This document shows, in pieces, positions 1 to 8,939 of a stretch of DNA of 58,849 nt. The stretch is from an uncultured Pelagibacteraceae bacterium (GTDB lineage: Bacteria; Pseudomonadota; Alphaproteobacteria; Pelagibacterales; Pelagibacteraceae): NCBI GenBank assembly GCA_902603215.1, contig CACKTW010000003.1:1-58849 (forward strand), read 5' to 3'. Position 1 is the stretch's first letter; the number at the start of each line of letters is the position of its first letter. The notes beneath the pieces were generated by a model that saw nothing but the letters and a program-made list of their open reading frames with translations, was not told the DNA's origin and ran no database searches. Position numbers and translations under genes: made by a program.

Positions 1-2
1 AA

Positions 3-89
3 TGGCATTCGATGAATAGACCAACTAATGAATTTATTCCTTCTTTTACGAAAAAAATTTTTAAAAAAGTATCTATTCTGTATAAATGA
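3..89 (+). CDS. C-terminal end of an unidentified upstream gene (partial)
   Basis: One frame is open from the left edge to a TGA at 87-89 and encodes 28 residues, rich in Lys, Phe and Ile like the neighbouring genes. Its stop overlaps the start of the next gene as ATGA, the coupling seen repeatedly in this window, which supports it as a real gene end. Too little remains to assign a family. It could still be a chance open frame. Confidence 0.5.
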   Translation, partial: WHSMNRPTNEFIPSFTKKIFKKVSILYK

Positions 90-1216
90 AAAAAAAAATA
101 GCTATTATCGGATCAGGGATAGCAGGACTTACTTTGGCAAGTCTTTTGCAAACCAATCCTAATTTTGAATTTGTTGTATATGAAAAAGAAGATATTTTAA
201 ATTTAGATGAGGGTTTTGGTGTTCAGTTATCAGTTAATAGTGTTTCTATTTTAAATAAATTTGGTTTTCATCAGCTAAATAAAAATGAAAAATATCATCC
301 TTCAAAATTAGATTTTTATTCAATAAATTATAACAAAATTTGCGATTTAGATTTAACCACATTTAATTCCGAAAGCGCCAAATATACAACTCTTAAAAGA
401 TCAACATTAGTTAAATTTTTAAAAGAAAAATTATTTTCCAATTCAATAATGTTTGGCAAAAAAATTAATAATATTAAACAAATAAACGGAAAAATTAATA
501 TTAGTTTTATTGATGGATCAAGCGATAAGATAGATTATTTAATTGTTTCAGATGGAGTGTTTTCTAGCACAAAATCAATAATAGAAAAAAAAGTTTTGAA
601 GCCAATTTATTCTGGAGCCACTGCTATTAGGGCACAGATCAAAATTACAGATATATCTAATATTAATAGTAATAACATCTCTTTGATTATGGGCTCTGAT
701 GCTCATTTAGCTTTATATCCAATAAATCAAAAAAAAGAATTTAACTTAGTTTGTATAATTAGAAAAAAATCAGAAGGCAACGATTCTATAAAAACGATCC
801 TCGAAAATACAATCTTAAAAGAAAATAAAAACTTGGTTAATTTATTTAAAGGAGATTTAAAATTGTGGCCTATTTATACATCTAACAAACCAATTAAATC
901 TATTTACAAAAACGTTTTATATATAGGAGATGCTTTTTATACTTTTCTACCAACCTTAGCTCAGGGAGCCTCTCAGGCAATTGAATCTGCTAATGAAATT
1001 TTTGAACTAATTAGCAATAATCATCTAGAAATACAAAGCGAATATTTTAAAAATAGAGTAGAAAGAACAAATCTAATTAATAAAAGATCAAAATTTAATT
1101 ATTTTGGATTTCATATTTCTAATCCGTTGTTAAAAATTTTAAGAAATAAATTATTAAAACGTCTTGTAAAAAACAAAAAATTTATTCAAAGTTATTTAGG
1201 TAAAATTTACAAATAA
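86..1216 (+). CDS. FAD-dependent monooxygenase (UbiH / salicylate hydroxylase-like)
   Basis: This is a 376-residue class A flavoprotein hydroxylase. It has the N-terminal Rossmann FAD fold with GSGIAG at residues 9-14, a DG-type motif around 156-157 and the GD motif (GDAFYTFLP) from residue 281, followed by AQGASQAIESA, which contacts the flavin. Enzymes of this family use NAD(P)H and oxygen to hydroxylate aromatic or quinone substrates. The substrate cannot be read from sequence; a ubiquinone hydroxylase or an aromatic monooxygenase are both possible. The start overlaps the stop of the preceding frame by 4 bp, so it is probably the distal gene of an operon. It ends 6 bp from the convergent methylase. 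Confidence 0.8.
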   Translation: MKKKIAIIGSGIAGLTLASLLQTNPNFEFVVYEKEDILNLDEGFGVQLSVNSVSILNKFGFHQLNKNEKYHPSKLDFYSINYNKICDLDLTTFNSESAKYTTLKRSTLVKFLKEKLFSNSIMFGKKINNIKQINGKINISFIDGSSDKIDYLIVSDGVFSSTKSIIEKKVLKPIYSGATAIRAQIKITDISNINSNNISLIMGSDAHLALYPINQKKEFNLVCIIRKKSEGNDSIKTILENTILKENKNLVNLFKGDLKLWPIYTSNKPIKSIYKNVLYIGDAFYTFLPTLAQGASQAIESANEIFELISNNHLEIQSEYFKNRVERTNLINKRSKFNYFGFHISNPLLKILRNKLLKRLVKNKKFIQSYLGKIYK

Positions 1217-1222
1217 AAAAAT

Positions 1223-2299
1223 TTACAGAGTTTTGGATAAGAATTTTTGTCTAAGATTGTCTATAGGTTTCATAGATCCATTAATATTGCAGTACCAATA
1301 AGTCCAACCATTACAGCTTTCAGCACCAAGAATTTTAGCTGCCACTTTATGTATAGAGCCCTCAGCAGACTTATGTTTGACGCTTCCATCTGCCATTATT
1401 TTTGCGTTAATCTTTTTTTTTTGGTCAAAAATATTCATACCTGGTTTTATAATTCCAAGTTCAACCAAAGATCCAAATGGTATTCTAGGTTTAGATCTAT
1501 TATTTTTTAATGTATCTAATAAATCATCTTCAATTGGTTTTGTTTTTTTCAATCTTTCTTCTGCGGCTTTAAAATAAGATTTTTCTTTTTCAATTCCATA
1601 ATAAATTCTTCCTAATTTTTTAGCAACTGTTGCGGTAGTTCCTGATCCTAGAAATGGATCTAAAACCATGTCTTCTTTATTTGAAGATGCTAACAAAATT
1701 CTGTGTAATAAAGCTTCAGGTTTTTGTGTAGAGTGAATTTTTTTTCCATTTTTTTTAAGTCTTTCACTACCATTGCAGATTGGAAGATTCCAATTTGATC
1801 TCATTTGGAGATCATCATTTAAACATTTAAGAGATTGATAATTAAAAGTGTATTTTGATTTTTGACTTTTTGAAGCCCAAATTAATGTTTCGTGAGCATT
1901 AGTAAATCGTGTTCCTCTAAAATTTGGCATAGGATTACTTTTGTTCCATATAACATCATTTAAAATCCAAAATCCCAAATCTTGTATAATAGTTCCTAAT
2001 CTAAATATATTATGGTAACTTCCTATTACCCATAGAGCACCGTTTTTTTTTAAAATTCTTCTACATTCTTTTAACCAGCAAATGGAAAACTCATCATACT
2101 TTTTAAAACTTTCAAATTGATCCCATTTATCATTTACAGCATTTACTTTTGATCTGTCTGGTCTAATTAATTTATTTTTTAATTGAAGATTGTACGGAGG
2201 ATCTGCAAAAACTAAATCAAAACTTTCACTAGGAATTTTTTTTAGTTCTTTTAAACTTTCACCGTTAATAATTTTATTTTTGAAATCAATTGTGCTCAT
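1223..2299 (-). CDS. ccrM: CcrM-type DNA adenine-N6 methyltransferase
   Basis: The protein (358 aa) has the beta-class amino-methyltransferase order: catalytic DPPY at residues 33-36 first, and the SAM-binding DPFLGSG at about 214-220 later. A C-terminal RAMA-like domain from about 276 carries [11 protein letters not shown] and GWTYW, as in Caulobacter CcrM. Family knowledge predicts solitary methylation of GANTC, acting in cell-cycle control; no restriction partner is nearby. I place the start at MSTIDFKN (2299), which fits family N-termini, rather than 30 bp upstream. It is the last gene of udg-rnhB-ccrM, and the 83-bp gap before it is long for this window and holds three GANTC sites. Confidence 0.92.
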   Translation of the reverse strand: MSTIDFKNKIINGESLKELKKIPSESFDLVFADPPYNLQLKNKLIRPDRSKVNAVNDKWDQFESFKKYDEFSICWLKECRRILKKNGALWVIGSYHNIFRLGTIIQDLGFWILNDVIWNKSNPMPNFRGTRFTNAHETLIWASKSQKSKYTFNYQSLKCLNDDLQMRSNWNLPICNGSERLKKNGKKIHSTQKPEALLHRILLASSNKEDMVLDPFLGSGTTATVAKKLGRIYYGIEKEKSYFKAAEERLKKTKPIEDDLLDTLKNNRSKPRIPFGSLVELGIIKPGMNIFDQKKKINAKIMADGSVKHKSAEGSIHKVAAKILGAESCNGWTYWYCNINGSMKPIDNLRQKFLSKTL

Positions 2300-2318
2300 A
2301 AAATTTAAAAAATAATTA

Positions 2319-2367
2319 GACTCCAACAAAGAGTCTGGGTCAACCTATGATTGAATTAAAATGAGTC
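2319..2367 (-). promoter_or_regulatory. Cluster of three GANTC sites before ccrM
   Basis: GACTC lies at 2319-2323, and GAGTC at 2331-2335 and 2363-2367, all in the gap between rnhB and ccrM. GANTC is the expected target of the methylase encoded immediately downstream. In Caulobacter the ccrM promoter is silenced by methylation of such sites. At this base composition a site is expected about once in 350-400 bp, so three in 49 bp is enriched. Function is inferred. Confidence 0.5.
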
Positions 2368-2382
2368 TTTTTGTGTTAATGA

Positions 2383-2961
2383 TTAATTTTTAATCAATAT
2401 ATTGTGTATTGGTTTGTAGGTTTTTCTGTGATGAGGAGTTACACCAAATTTTTTAAGTGCCTCTAAATGTTTTTTAGTTCCATACCCAAAGTTTGTGTTC
2501 CATGAATATTTTTTAAATTTTTTTGATAACTTTTTTATATGCTTATCTCTTGCCACTTTGGCAATAATAGATGCGGCAGAAATTGAAGGTATGCTTTCGT
2601 CACCACGAACAACTGGTCTAATTTTTATTTTTTTTATGTTTGGCACTTGATTTCCATCAACTAATATCAAATTAGGTTTTTTGTCTAATTTATTAATGGC
2701 CCTTTTCATGGAAAGTAAAGTTGCTTGTAAAATATTTTTTTTTTCTATTTCTTTTACAGAAGCCTTAGCAATTGCAAATAAAGAATTTGCTTTTATATAA
2801 TTTGATATTTTTATTCTATTTTTAAAAGATATTTTTTTTGAATCTTTTATAAAGCTTGTATCAATATTGCTGTTTAAAACAACAGCTGCAGAAAAAACAG
2901 GGCCTATCCAGCTTCCTCTTCCAGATTCATCAACTCCTGCAATAATTTTTTTTTTCTTCAA
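2383..2961 (-). CDS. rnhB: Ribonuclease HII
   Basis: RNase HII cleaves the RNA strand of RNA-DNA hybrids and single ribonucleotides embedded in DNA. The 192-residue protein opens with GVDESGRG; the metal-binding acids are D11 and E12, D102 in VDGNQ, and D121 in RGDESIPS, with normal family spacing. The usual DEAGRGPLAGPV signature appears as DESGRGSWIGPV, a mild variant that keeps the catalytic residues. It lies 9 bp after the uracil-DNA glycosylase gene and before ccrM, so the unit groups DNA maintenance functions. Confidence 0.93.
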   Translation of the reverse strand: MKKKKIIAGVDESGRGSWIGPVFSAAVVLNSNIDTSFIKDSKKISFKNRIKISNYIKANSLFAIAKASVKEIEKKNILQATLLSMKRAINKLDKKPNLILVDGNQVPNIKKIKIRPVVRGDESIPSISAASIIAKVARDKHIKKLSKKFKKYSWNTNFGYGTKKHLEALKKFGVTPHHRKTYKPIHNILIKN

Positions 2962-2970
2962 AGATTTTAT

Positions 2971-3672
2971 TTAAATAATATTTAATTTATCAATTTTTTT
3001 TTTTAAAAGTTTAAGATCATTCCATGCAAATTTTTTTTGATCAGGTTTTCGAATTAAAAAAGCGGGGTGAAAAGTTGTAATTATATCTAAATTAGAGTTT
3101 CCTATACTTTTGTTAATCCACGAACCTCTTATTTTTGAAATAGAATTTTCTTTTCCTATAATTGCATTTAAAGCTGTAGCGCCTAATAAAACAAGAATCT
3201 TTGGGTTAATAATCTCAATATGTTTTTTAAGAAAAGGATAATATTTTTTAATTTCACCATCGGTTGGTTTTCTATTATTTGGAGGTCTAAAATTTACAAC
3301 ATTAGATATATAAACTACTGATCGATCAAGATTAATTGCTTTAAGCATTTTGTCCAATAGTTGTCCTGCGGCACCAACAAAAGGCACTCCTTTTATATCT
3401 TCTTGTGCGCCCGGACCTTCTCCAATCAGCATTATCTTGGAATCAGGATTTCCATCTCCAAAAACAACATTTTTACTTGAGGCTTTAAGATCGCAATTTT
3501 TAATTTCATTTATTTGTTTTTTGAGCTTTTCCAACTCTTCAGTTTTGTTGAATATTTGATTATTATTAGAATATCTGTTTATAGGCTTATTGCTAATTAA
3601 CAGATTTAAATTAGTTAAGCTGTAATATTCAATAACGGAAATTTTTTTTTGATTTATTTTTTTATTCATCAT
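2971..3672 (-). CDS. Family 4-type uracil-DNA glycosylase
   Basis: Family 4 UDGs remove uracil left by cytosine deamination. The core carries GEGPGAQED (84-92), PFVGAAGQLLD (97-107), YISNVVNFRPP (121-131) and HPAFL (202-206), all characteristic of the family. Odd point: family 4 enzymes usually bind a [4Fe-4S] cluster through four cysteines, yet this protein has a single cysteine, C60 in NCDLK, and the usual position in KCRPP reads NFRPP. The N-terminal 55 residues are a poorly conserved, Asn/Lys-rich extension. Starts at 3672 or 3669 are equally possible. It is divergent from the TPR gene by about 15 bp and first in udg-rnhB-ccrM. Confidence 0.85.
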   Translation of the reverse strand: MMNKKINQKKISVIEYYSLTNLNLLISNKPINRYSNNNQIFNKTEELEKLKKQINEIKNCDLKASSKNVVFGDGNPDSKIMLIGEGPGAQEDIKGVPFVGAAGQLLDKMLKAINLDRSVVYISNVVNFRPPNNRKPTDGEIKKYYPFLKKHIEIINPKILVLLGATALNAIIGKENSISKIRGSWINKSIGNSNLDIITTFHPAFLIRKPDQKKFAWNDLKLLKKKIDKLNII

Positions 3673-3687
3673 AGATTAAAACAATAT

Positions 3688-5409
3688 ATGAAATTAAGAA
3701 AAATAAACAGTTCATTAGCCATTTTTTTAATCTATTTTTTTGTCTTTTCTTTTTTTGATGTAAAACCTGCAAAACCTACGGTAGAAAACAATCTGTACAA
3801 CAAAGAAAATTTTTCTAATTATTTTTCAGGCACCGTATCATTTGACAATAATGACTTCGATATTTCAGTTAATAAATTAAAAAAAATAGAAAAACTAGGA
3901 AATATTCATAAACAATATATTAATGAATACATATTTGCATTAGTTAATAATCAAAAAATAAGTGAAGCATTTAAATTTTCAAAAAACATTCAGAAAGAAA
4001 AATCAGAATCATTATTTTACACAAATTTATTATTAGCGCTTAATTTTTTTAATAATCATAATTACGATAAATCAATGGAGTACTTGCAAAAAATAATCGA
4101 CAATCAAAATACACCAAATTTTCAACAGATAATTGTCAAAGGAATTTTTAATTACTTAAATGCATTCAATAATTTTTCAGAAAAAGATACTTTTTTTTTA
4201 GAATCTAGATTTACGGCTTTTAACAAAATAAATGAAGCTTTCTATAATTGTTATTTTGACAATCTGAACGTTGAAGAAGATTTCTTAAAATTAGTTAATT
4301 CTGAAGATATGGGTTATTCAAGGTATGATTTTTTTTATTTGAATTATTTAGTATCAAAAGACTTTAAAAAAAAAGCCTCAAATTTTTTGAATACAAGAAA
4401 AGAAAAGCATGAAAATAATCTATTGTTTAATCAAGGAGCTATATGGGTAAATAATAAAAATTATAAAAAGATTAAAAATATCTTTAATTGTAGAAAACCC
4501 AAACATCTTATAAGTGAGTATTTATACTTAATTGCTAATTTATATTCTTCTGAAGAAAAATTTAATTTATCAAATTTTTATTTAAATCTATCGATCTATT
4601 TTAATAAAAATTTTTCATCAAATAAATTCTTATTAGCAGAAAATCTTTTTAATCTTGGAGATTTTAAAAATTCAGAAAAAAATTATCGTTCTTTCGATTC
4701 CAAAGATGAAATCTTTTACTGGTATGCACAAAAAAGATTGTTTTGGATTTTAAAAAAAACAAAAAACGAAGAGAGGGCTTTAGATTTTATTGTAAATAAT
4801 TTTGATAAAATAAAAAATTTTGATGCACTGCATTTTTATGATTTAGCTAATTTTTATAAAAATCTTGAAAAATATTCAGAATCAATTCAATTTTATTCCA
4901 AGTCCTTAGAAATTCTTGAAAAGAAAGACGAACTATATGCTGAAATTTTATATCGCAGAGGAGGAAGTTACGAAAGATTGAAATTATATCAAGAATCAGA
5001 AAAAGACTTACTGGAATCTTTAAAGATAGTTGAAGATGACCCATATGTTTTAAATTACCTTGCGTATTCTTGGATTGAGAGAAACAAAAATATTAATAAA
5101 TCTATGAAAATGCTTGAGAAGGCTCACAGTTTAAAAGATGCAGATCCATATATAGCAGATTCTCTTGCTTGGGCTAATTTTTTGGTAGGCAAATATGATA
5201 AGGCTGAAAAGTTACAACAAAAAGCATTAAAATTAATGCCCAATGACCCAATAGTTAATGATCACTATGGAGATATTCTTTGGAAACAAAATAAAAAATT
5301 AGAAGCACGTTATTTTTGGAAATATGTTTTAAGTTTAGAAGATGCAGAAGAGGAAATGAAAAAAAAGATTAAAGAAAAATTAATTTTTGGCTTAAATAAA
5401 AAATCTTAA
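3688..5409 (+). CDS. Exported tetratricopeptide-repeat protein
   Basis: I do not recognise a named function. The 573-residue product starts with a basic stretch and a hydrophobic segment (about residues 9-24) that looks like a signal peptide or anchor, followed by helical repeats. The C-terminal third has clear TPR units, for example around YAEILYRRGGSYERL, DPYIADSLAWANFLVGKYDKAEKL and DPIVNDHYGDILWKQNK. Such TPR proteins scaffold envelope complexes, and a TPR gene beside ispE is common in Alphaproteobacteria. I start it at ATG 3688 because the longer frame (from 3649) would run antisense into udg and bury the signal segment. Its stop is 3 bp from ispE. Confidence 0.8.
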   Translation: MKLRKINSSLAIFLIYFFVFSFFDVKPAKPTVENNLYNKENFSNYFSGTVSFDNNDFDISVNKLKKIEKLGNIHKQYINEYIFALVNNQKISEAFKFSKNIQKEKSESLFYTNLLLALNFFNNHNYDKSMEYLQKIIDNQNTPNFQQIIVKGIFNYLNAFNNFSEKDTFFLESRFTAFNKINEAFYNCYFDNLNVEEDFLKLVNSEDMGYSRYDFFYLNYLVSKDFKKKASNFLNTRKEKHENNLLFNQGAIWVNNKNYKKIKNIFNCRKPKHLISEYLYLIANLYSSEEKFNLSNFYLNLSIYFNKNFSSNKFLLAENLFNLGDFKNSEKNYRSFDSKDEIFYWYAQKRLFWILKKTKNEERALDFIVNNFDKIKNFDALHFYDLANFYKNLEKYSESIQFYSKSLEILEKKDELYAEILYRRGGSYERLKLYQESEKDLLESLKIVEDDPYVLNYLAYSWIERNKNINKSMKMLEKAHSLKDADPYIADSLAWANFLVGKYDKAEKLQQKALKLMPNDPIVNDHYGDILWKQNKKLEARYFWKYVLSLEDAEEEMKKKIKEKLIFGLNKKS

Positions 5410-5412
5410 AGA

Positions 5413-6264
5413 ATGAAAATCACCAATCTTCATTCTTATGCAAAAATTAATTTATCATTAAGAATTATTAAAAAATTAAATAATGGTTTTCATAAAATTG
5501 AATCATTAGTCAGCTTTTCACAATTATCTGATACTATTTCAATCAAAGAAATTCAATCAAAAAAAGATAAAATTCAAATAAGAGGAAAATTTAAAAAAAA
5601 TATTAAAGTTAATCTAAATACTTTGACCAAAACGCTTAATGTTTTGAGAAAAAATAATTTTTTAAAAGATAAAAAATTTCAAATAATTCTAAAAAAAAAT
5701 ATTCCTACCCACGCTGGCCTAGGAGGAGGGTCAATGAATTCAGCAACTTTAATTAATTTTTTTATTAAAAAATTTAAAATACAAATAAATGCAAAAAAAC
5801 TTTTAAGTATTTGTAATCTTATAAGCTCAGATGTTATTTTGGGGATGGAAAGGAAAAATTCTATTTTTTGTGGAAACAAAACATATCCAAAAAGAAGTAA
5901 AAAAAGGCTAAATTTTTTTATTATTTTAGTTTTTCCTAATGTTAAATGTTCCACAAAAGTTATTTTTTCTAAAAATAAAAAATTTTCAAAAAGTTACAAA
6001 AAATTTAATCAATCTTTATTTTCAACCAATAACCTTTTAAGAGATAAAAATGATTTAGAATCAGTGGTTTTTAGGGTTTATCCAAAAATTAAAAGATTGA
6101 ATAATTTTTTAGGAAAACAAAAACACTGCGTTTTTTCAAGAATGACAGGATCAGGATCTGTTTGTGTTGGATATTTTAAAGGGTTGAGAGCAGCACAAAA
6201 GGCACTAATAAACATTAAAAAAAAACATCCAAAATATTGGTCAGTTTTATCAAAAACTATATAA
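5413..6264 (+). CDS. ispE: 4-diphosphocytidyl-2-C-methyl-D-erythritol kinase
   Basis: IspE phosphorylates CDP-methylerythritol at the 2-hydroxyl in the MEP route to isoprenoids, which supplies ubiquinone and undecaprenyl phosphate for lipid II. It is a GHMP kinase of 283 residues, normal for the family. Visible features are the substrate Lys in YAKINLSL (K11), the ATP loop PTHAGLGGGS (98-107), the catalytic Asp in SSDVILG near 140, and the C-terminal glycine motif MTGSGSVCVG. It is 3 bp after the TPR gene and probably co-transcribed with it. Confidence 0.92.
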   Translation: MKITNLHSYAKINLSLRIIKKLNNGFHKIESLVSFSQLSDTISIKEIQSKKDKIQIRGKFKKNIKVNLNTLTKTLNVLRKNNFLKDKKFQIILKKNIPTHAGLGGGSMNSATLINFFIKKFKIQINAKKLLSICNLISSDVILGMERKNSIFCGNKTYPKRSKKRLNFFIILVFPNVKCSTKVIFSKNKKFSKSYKKFNQSLFSTNNLLRDKNDLESVVFRVYPKIKRLNNFLGKQKHCVFSRMTGSGSVCVGYFKGLRAAQKALINIKKKHPKYWSVLSKTI

Positions 6265-6296
6265 TGATTAATAATTGTGTTATACGAAATATATTT

Positions 6297-6370
6297 TGGG
6301 GCGTAGCCAAGCGGTAAGGCAGTGGTTTTTGGTACCACCATCCTAGGTTCGAATCCTAGCGCCCCAGCCA
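6297..6370 (+). tRNA. trnQ: tRNA-Gln (anticodon TTG)
   Basis: A full cloverleaf folds: acceptor TGGGGCG (6297-6303) with CGCCCCA (6360-6366), discriminator G6367 and a genome-encoded CCA at 6368-6370. The anticodon stem GTGGT/ACCAC (6322-6326, 6334-6338) closes a 7-nt loop with anticodon TTG at 6329-6331. The T arm is CTAGG-TTCGAAT-CCTAG. It decodes CAA and, by wobble, CAG. It lies between ispE and cca, with only 3 nt separating its CCA end from the cca start codon. Confidence 0.97.
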
Positions 6371-6373
6371 ACT

Positions 6374-7642
6374 ATGCTGAATATAATAAACAAAACATTT
6401 TCAAATTTTAAAAGTAAAATATACTTTTTGAAAAGATTTGAAAATTATAAAGACCTTAAAAAAATTTTTTCACTTTTAGAAAGCAAACAAGATAACAAGA
6501 AAGTAATGTTAGTGGGAGGATGTGTAAGAAAGTTTTTAAACAACGAACCAATAAATGATATTGATGCTGCAACAAATCTAACACCCAAAGAAACTAAAGA
6601 AATTTTAGTTAAACATAATATTAAATTCATAGACACGGGTTTATCTCACGGCACAATTACAGTTATTACAAATAATACAAAAGTTGAATTAACCACTTTA
6701 AGAAAAGATGTAAAAACAGATGGGAGGCATGCAGATGTTAAATTTATTTCTGACTGGGAAACTGATGCATTAAGAAGAGATTTTACAATTAATGCAATTT
6801 ATTCTGATTTTAATGGCAAAATCTATGACCCGCTGAATGGTTCAAAAGATTTAAAGGAAGGAGTAGTAAAATTTATTGGTGATCCAAATTTAAGAATTAA
6901 TGAAGACTATTTAAGAATATTAAGATACCTGAGGTTTTTCACCCAATATAGTAGGCTTGATCATGATTATACCACTTTAAAAGCAATTAGAAAAAACTTA
7001 GATGGTTTAGCAAAAATCTCAAAAGAAAGAATGGTAGATGAATTTTTTAAAATATTATCTTTAAAAAATTTAGATAATTTATTTAATAACGAAGATTCTT
7101 GTTTAATTTTATCAGCAATATTTCCTCAATTGAAATATTATAGTAGATTAAAAAAACAGAATGTAATTTCGAAAACAATATTATCAAAAATTGACAGTGT
7201 TTTAATTCTTTCAATAATGCTGATCGATAATTCTGATAGTACTGAATTTTTTTTATATAAATTTAAACTTTCTAATAAAATTAAAGATAGAATTCATTCT
7301 TTATATAAAAATTATAAAAAAATTACACTAAAAGAATTATTAAATGAAAAACAACTAATTAAATTTTCTTATTTTTACAGCACCCAAGAAATCATTGATT
7401 TACTAATTTTATTTATATTCGTAGAAAAAAAAATTGATTTTAATATAGTTGAGAAAAAAATAAAATTTTTAGAAAGTGCCCAACCACCTGTTTTCCCAAT
7501 CGAAGCTGATTTTTTGAAATCAGAATTTGGTTTTTCTCAGGGTAGGGAGCTAGGAGATGCCTTAAAAAAACTTGAAAAATATTGGATTGATAATAATTTT
7601 AATATTGAAAAAAAACAGATCAGAAATATTCTTAATTTATAA
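6374..7642 (+). CDS. cca: CCA tRNA nucleotidyltransferase / poly(A) polymerase family protein
   Basis: The 422-residue protein has the class II nucleotidyltransferase head: GGCVRKFL at about 49-56, catalytic DIDAAT, RRDFTINAI, and the RILRYLRFF motif that selects nucleotides. The family repairs or adds CCA at tRNA 3' ends; poly(A) polymerase activity cannot be excluded. The start is the only ATG that keeps the N-terminal helix and lies 3 nt after the CCA of tRNA-Gln, so normal tRNA 3' processing would leave an almost leaderless cca mRNA. The gene ends 1 bp from convergent greA. Confidence 0.87.
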   Translation: MLNIINKTFSNFKSKIYFLKRFENYKDLKKIFSLLESKQDNKKVMLVGGCVRKFLNNEPINDIDAATNLTPKETKEILVKHNIKFIDTGLSHGTITVITNNTKVELTTLRKDVKTDGRHADVKFISDWETDALRRDFTINAIYSDFNGKIYDPLNGSKDLKEGVVKFIGDPNLRINEDYLRILRYLRFFTQYSRLDHDYTTLKAIRKNLDGLAKISKERMVDEFFKILSLKNLDNLFNNEDSCLILSAIFPQLKYYSRLKKQNVISKTILSKIDSVLILSIMLIDNSDSTEFFLYKFKLSNKIKDRIHSLYKNYKKITLKELLNEKQLIKFSYFYSTQEIIDLLILFIFVEKKIDFNIVEKKIKFLESAQPPVFPIEADFLKSEFGFSQGRELGDALKKLEKYWIDNNFNIEKKQIRNILNL

Positions 7643-7643
7643 A

Positions 7644-8120
7644 TTAAATATAATCTACATCCTTAATTTGAAATTTTTTTTTACCATTTGGCGTTGAAAT
7701 TTCAACGTTTTCACCTTTTGATTTTCCAATCAATCCTTTTCCAAGAGGAGATCTAAAATAAATTAAATTTTCTTTAACATTTGCTTCATCTTTACCAACA
7801 ATTTTAAATATATTTATTTTCTTGGTTTCAATATTTAACAGATGAATTGTGGAGCCAAAAATAACTTTTCCATTATTATTAAGCTTAGTTACGTCAATGA
7901 CATTTGCTCTTGCTATTAGATCATTTATTTCTTGTATCCTTCCTTCTGCTAAAGATTGTTGTTCCTTAGCCGCATGATATTCAGCATTTTCTTTTAAATC
8001 ACCATGTGACCGAGCTTCTGCAATTGTTTTTATTATTTCATGTCTCTTAGTGTTTTTTAAATAATCTAATTCTTTTTTAATTTTTTCTAATCCATTTAAA
8101 GTTAAAGGTTCTTTTTCCAT
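7644..8120 (-). CDS. greA: Transcription elongation factor GreA
   Basis: GreA binds the RNA polymerase secondary channel and stimulates cleavage of backtracked RNA. Length is 158 residues, as usual. The N-terminal antiparallel coiled coil (to about residue 75) includes EARSHGDLKENAEYHAAKE, whose acidic tip acts at the active site. The C-terminal FKBP-like domain ends in FRSPLGKGLIGKSKGE. It is last in trmL-hemF-greA, 3 bp after hemF. Confidence 0.96.
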   Translation of the reverse strand: MEKEPLTLNGLEKIKKELDYLKNTKRHEIIKTIAEARSHGDLKENAEYHAAKEQQSLAEGRIQEINDLIARANVIDVTKLNNNGKVIFGSTIHLLNIETKKINIFKIVGKDEANVKENLIYFRSPLGKGLIGKSKGENVEISTPNGKKKFQIKDVDYI

Positions 8121-8123
8121 ATC

Positions 8124-8933
8124 TTATTTCCATTTTGCTGTTGGAGGCATAGACATTAGTATCGCTTCTGTATTGCCCCCGCTGTTTAAACCAAATTTTG
8201 TACCACGATCATATAATAAATTAAATTCAACGTATCTTCCTCTTTTTTCAAGTTGTAATTCTTTTTCTTTTTTTGTCCATTTTTTAAACATTTTTCTTTT
8301 TATAATTGTTTTCATAAGGTGTACAAAAATATTTCCAACATCTTGAACAAATGCAAAATCTTTTTCCCAATTATCCATTTTATAATCAAAAAATATTCCT
8401 CCTATACCACGAGACTCTTTTCTATGTGGTAAATAGAAATATTCATCACACCATTTTTTATATTTTGGATAATATTTTTTATTATGAAGGTTGGACATTT
8501 TTTTTAATTCATTATGAAAATATTTTTTCTCTTTATGATCAGAAAGACAAGGCGTTACATCCATTCCGCCACCAAACCAATTTTTTTGAGTGCAAATAAA
8601 TCTAGTATTAAAGTGCATTGCAGGAACTTTAGGGTTTTTTGGATGAAGTACTACCGAAACACCTGAAGACCAAAAATTTAGATTATTTTTTGTTCCAGGA
8701 ATTTTTTGTCCAAATTCTTTTGGAAATTTACCTATTACATTTGAAAAAGCAACGCCACCTTTTTCAATTACTTTTCCATTTATAGTTCTAAACTCACCGT
8801 GTTTCCACTTGTTTCCTTTAAACTTTATATTAGAATTGTATTCTTTTTCTAAGTTTTCAATTTCAAGACAAATAATATTTTGCAATAAAGAAAACCAATA
8901 TTTTGTAAGTTTTTTTTTGATTTCTAAATTCAT
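8124..8933 (-). CDS. hemF: Oxygen-dependent coproporphyrinogen III oxidase
   Basis: HemF decarboxylates coproporphyrinogen III to protoporphyrinogen IX with oxygen, in haem synthesis. The protein (269 aa) shows family signatures: HFNTRFICTQ, WFGGGMDVTPC, RGIGGIFFDY, and the C-terminal RYVEFNLLYDRGTKFGLN followed by SGGNTEAILMSMPP. It appears complete. It implies aerobic life; no HemN is seen in this window. The gene is 6 bp after trmL and 3 bp before greA. Confidence 0.96.
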   Translation of the reverse strand: MNLEIKKKLTKYWFSLLQNIICLEIENLEKEYNSNIKFKGNKWKHGEFRTINGKVIEKGGVAFSNVIGKFPKEFGQKIPGTKNNLNFWSSGVSVVLHPKNPKVPAMHFNTRFICTQKNWFGGGMDVTPCLSDHKEKKYFHNELKKMSNLHNKKYYPKYKKWCDEYFYLPHRKESRGIGGIFFDYKMDNWEKDFAFVQDVGNIFVHLMKTIIKRKMFKKWTKKEKELQLEKRGRYVEFNLLYDRGTKFGLNSGGNTEAILMSMPPTAKWK

Positions 8934-8939
8934 TTGTAT

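Noticed and set aside
2376-2393. CtrA-like TTAA repeats upstream of ccrM
   Set aside because: The TTAA units are spaced by 3 and 10 bases, not the 7 bases of a CtrA site, and TTAA is frequent in this AT-rich DNA.
6078-6371. Minus-strand frame of 97 codons starting MAGALGFEPR
   Set aside because: It is the well-known spurious translation across a tRNA gene on the opposite strand and continues antisense to ispE.
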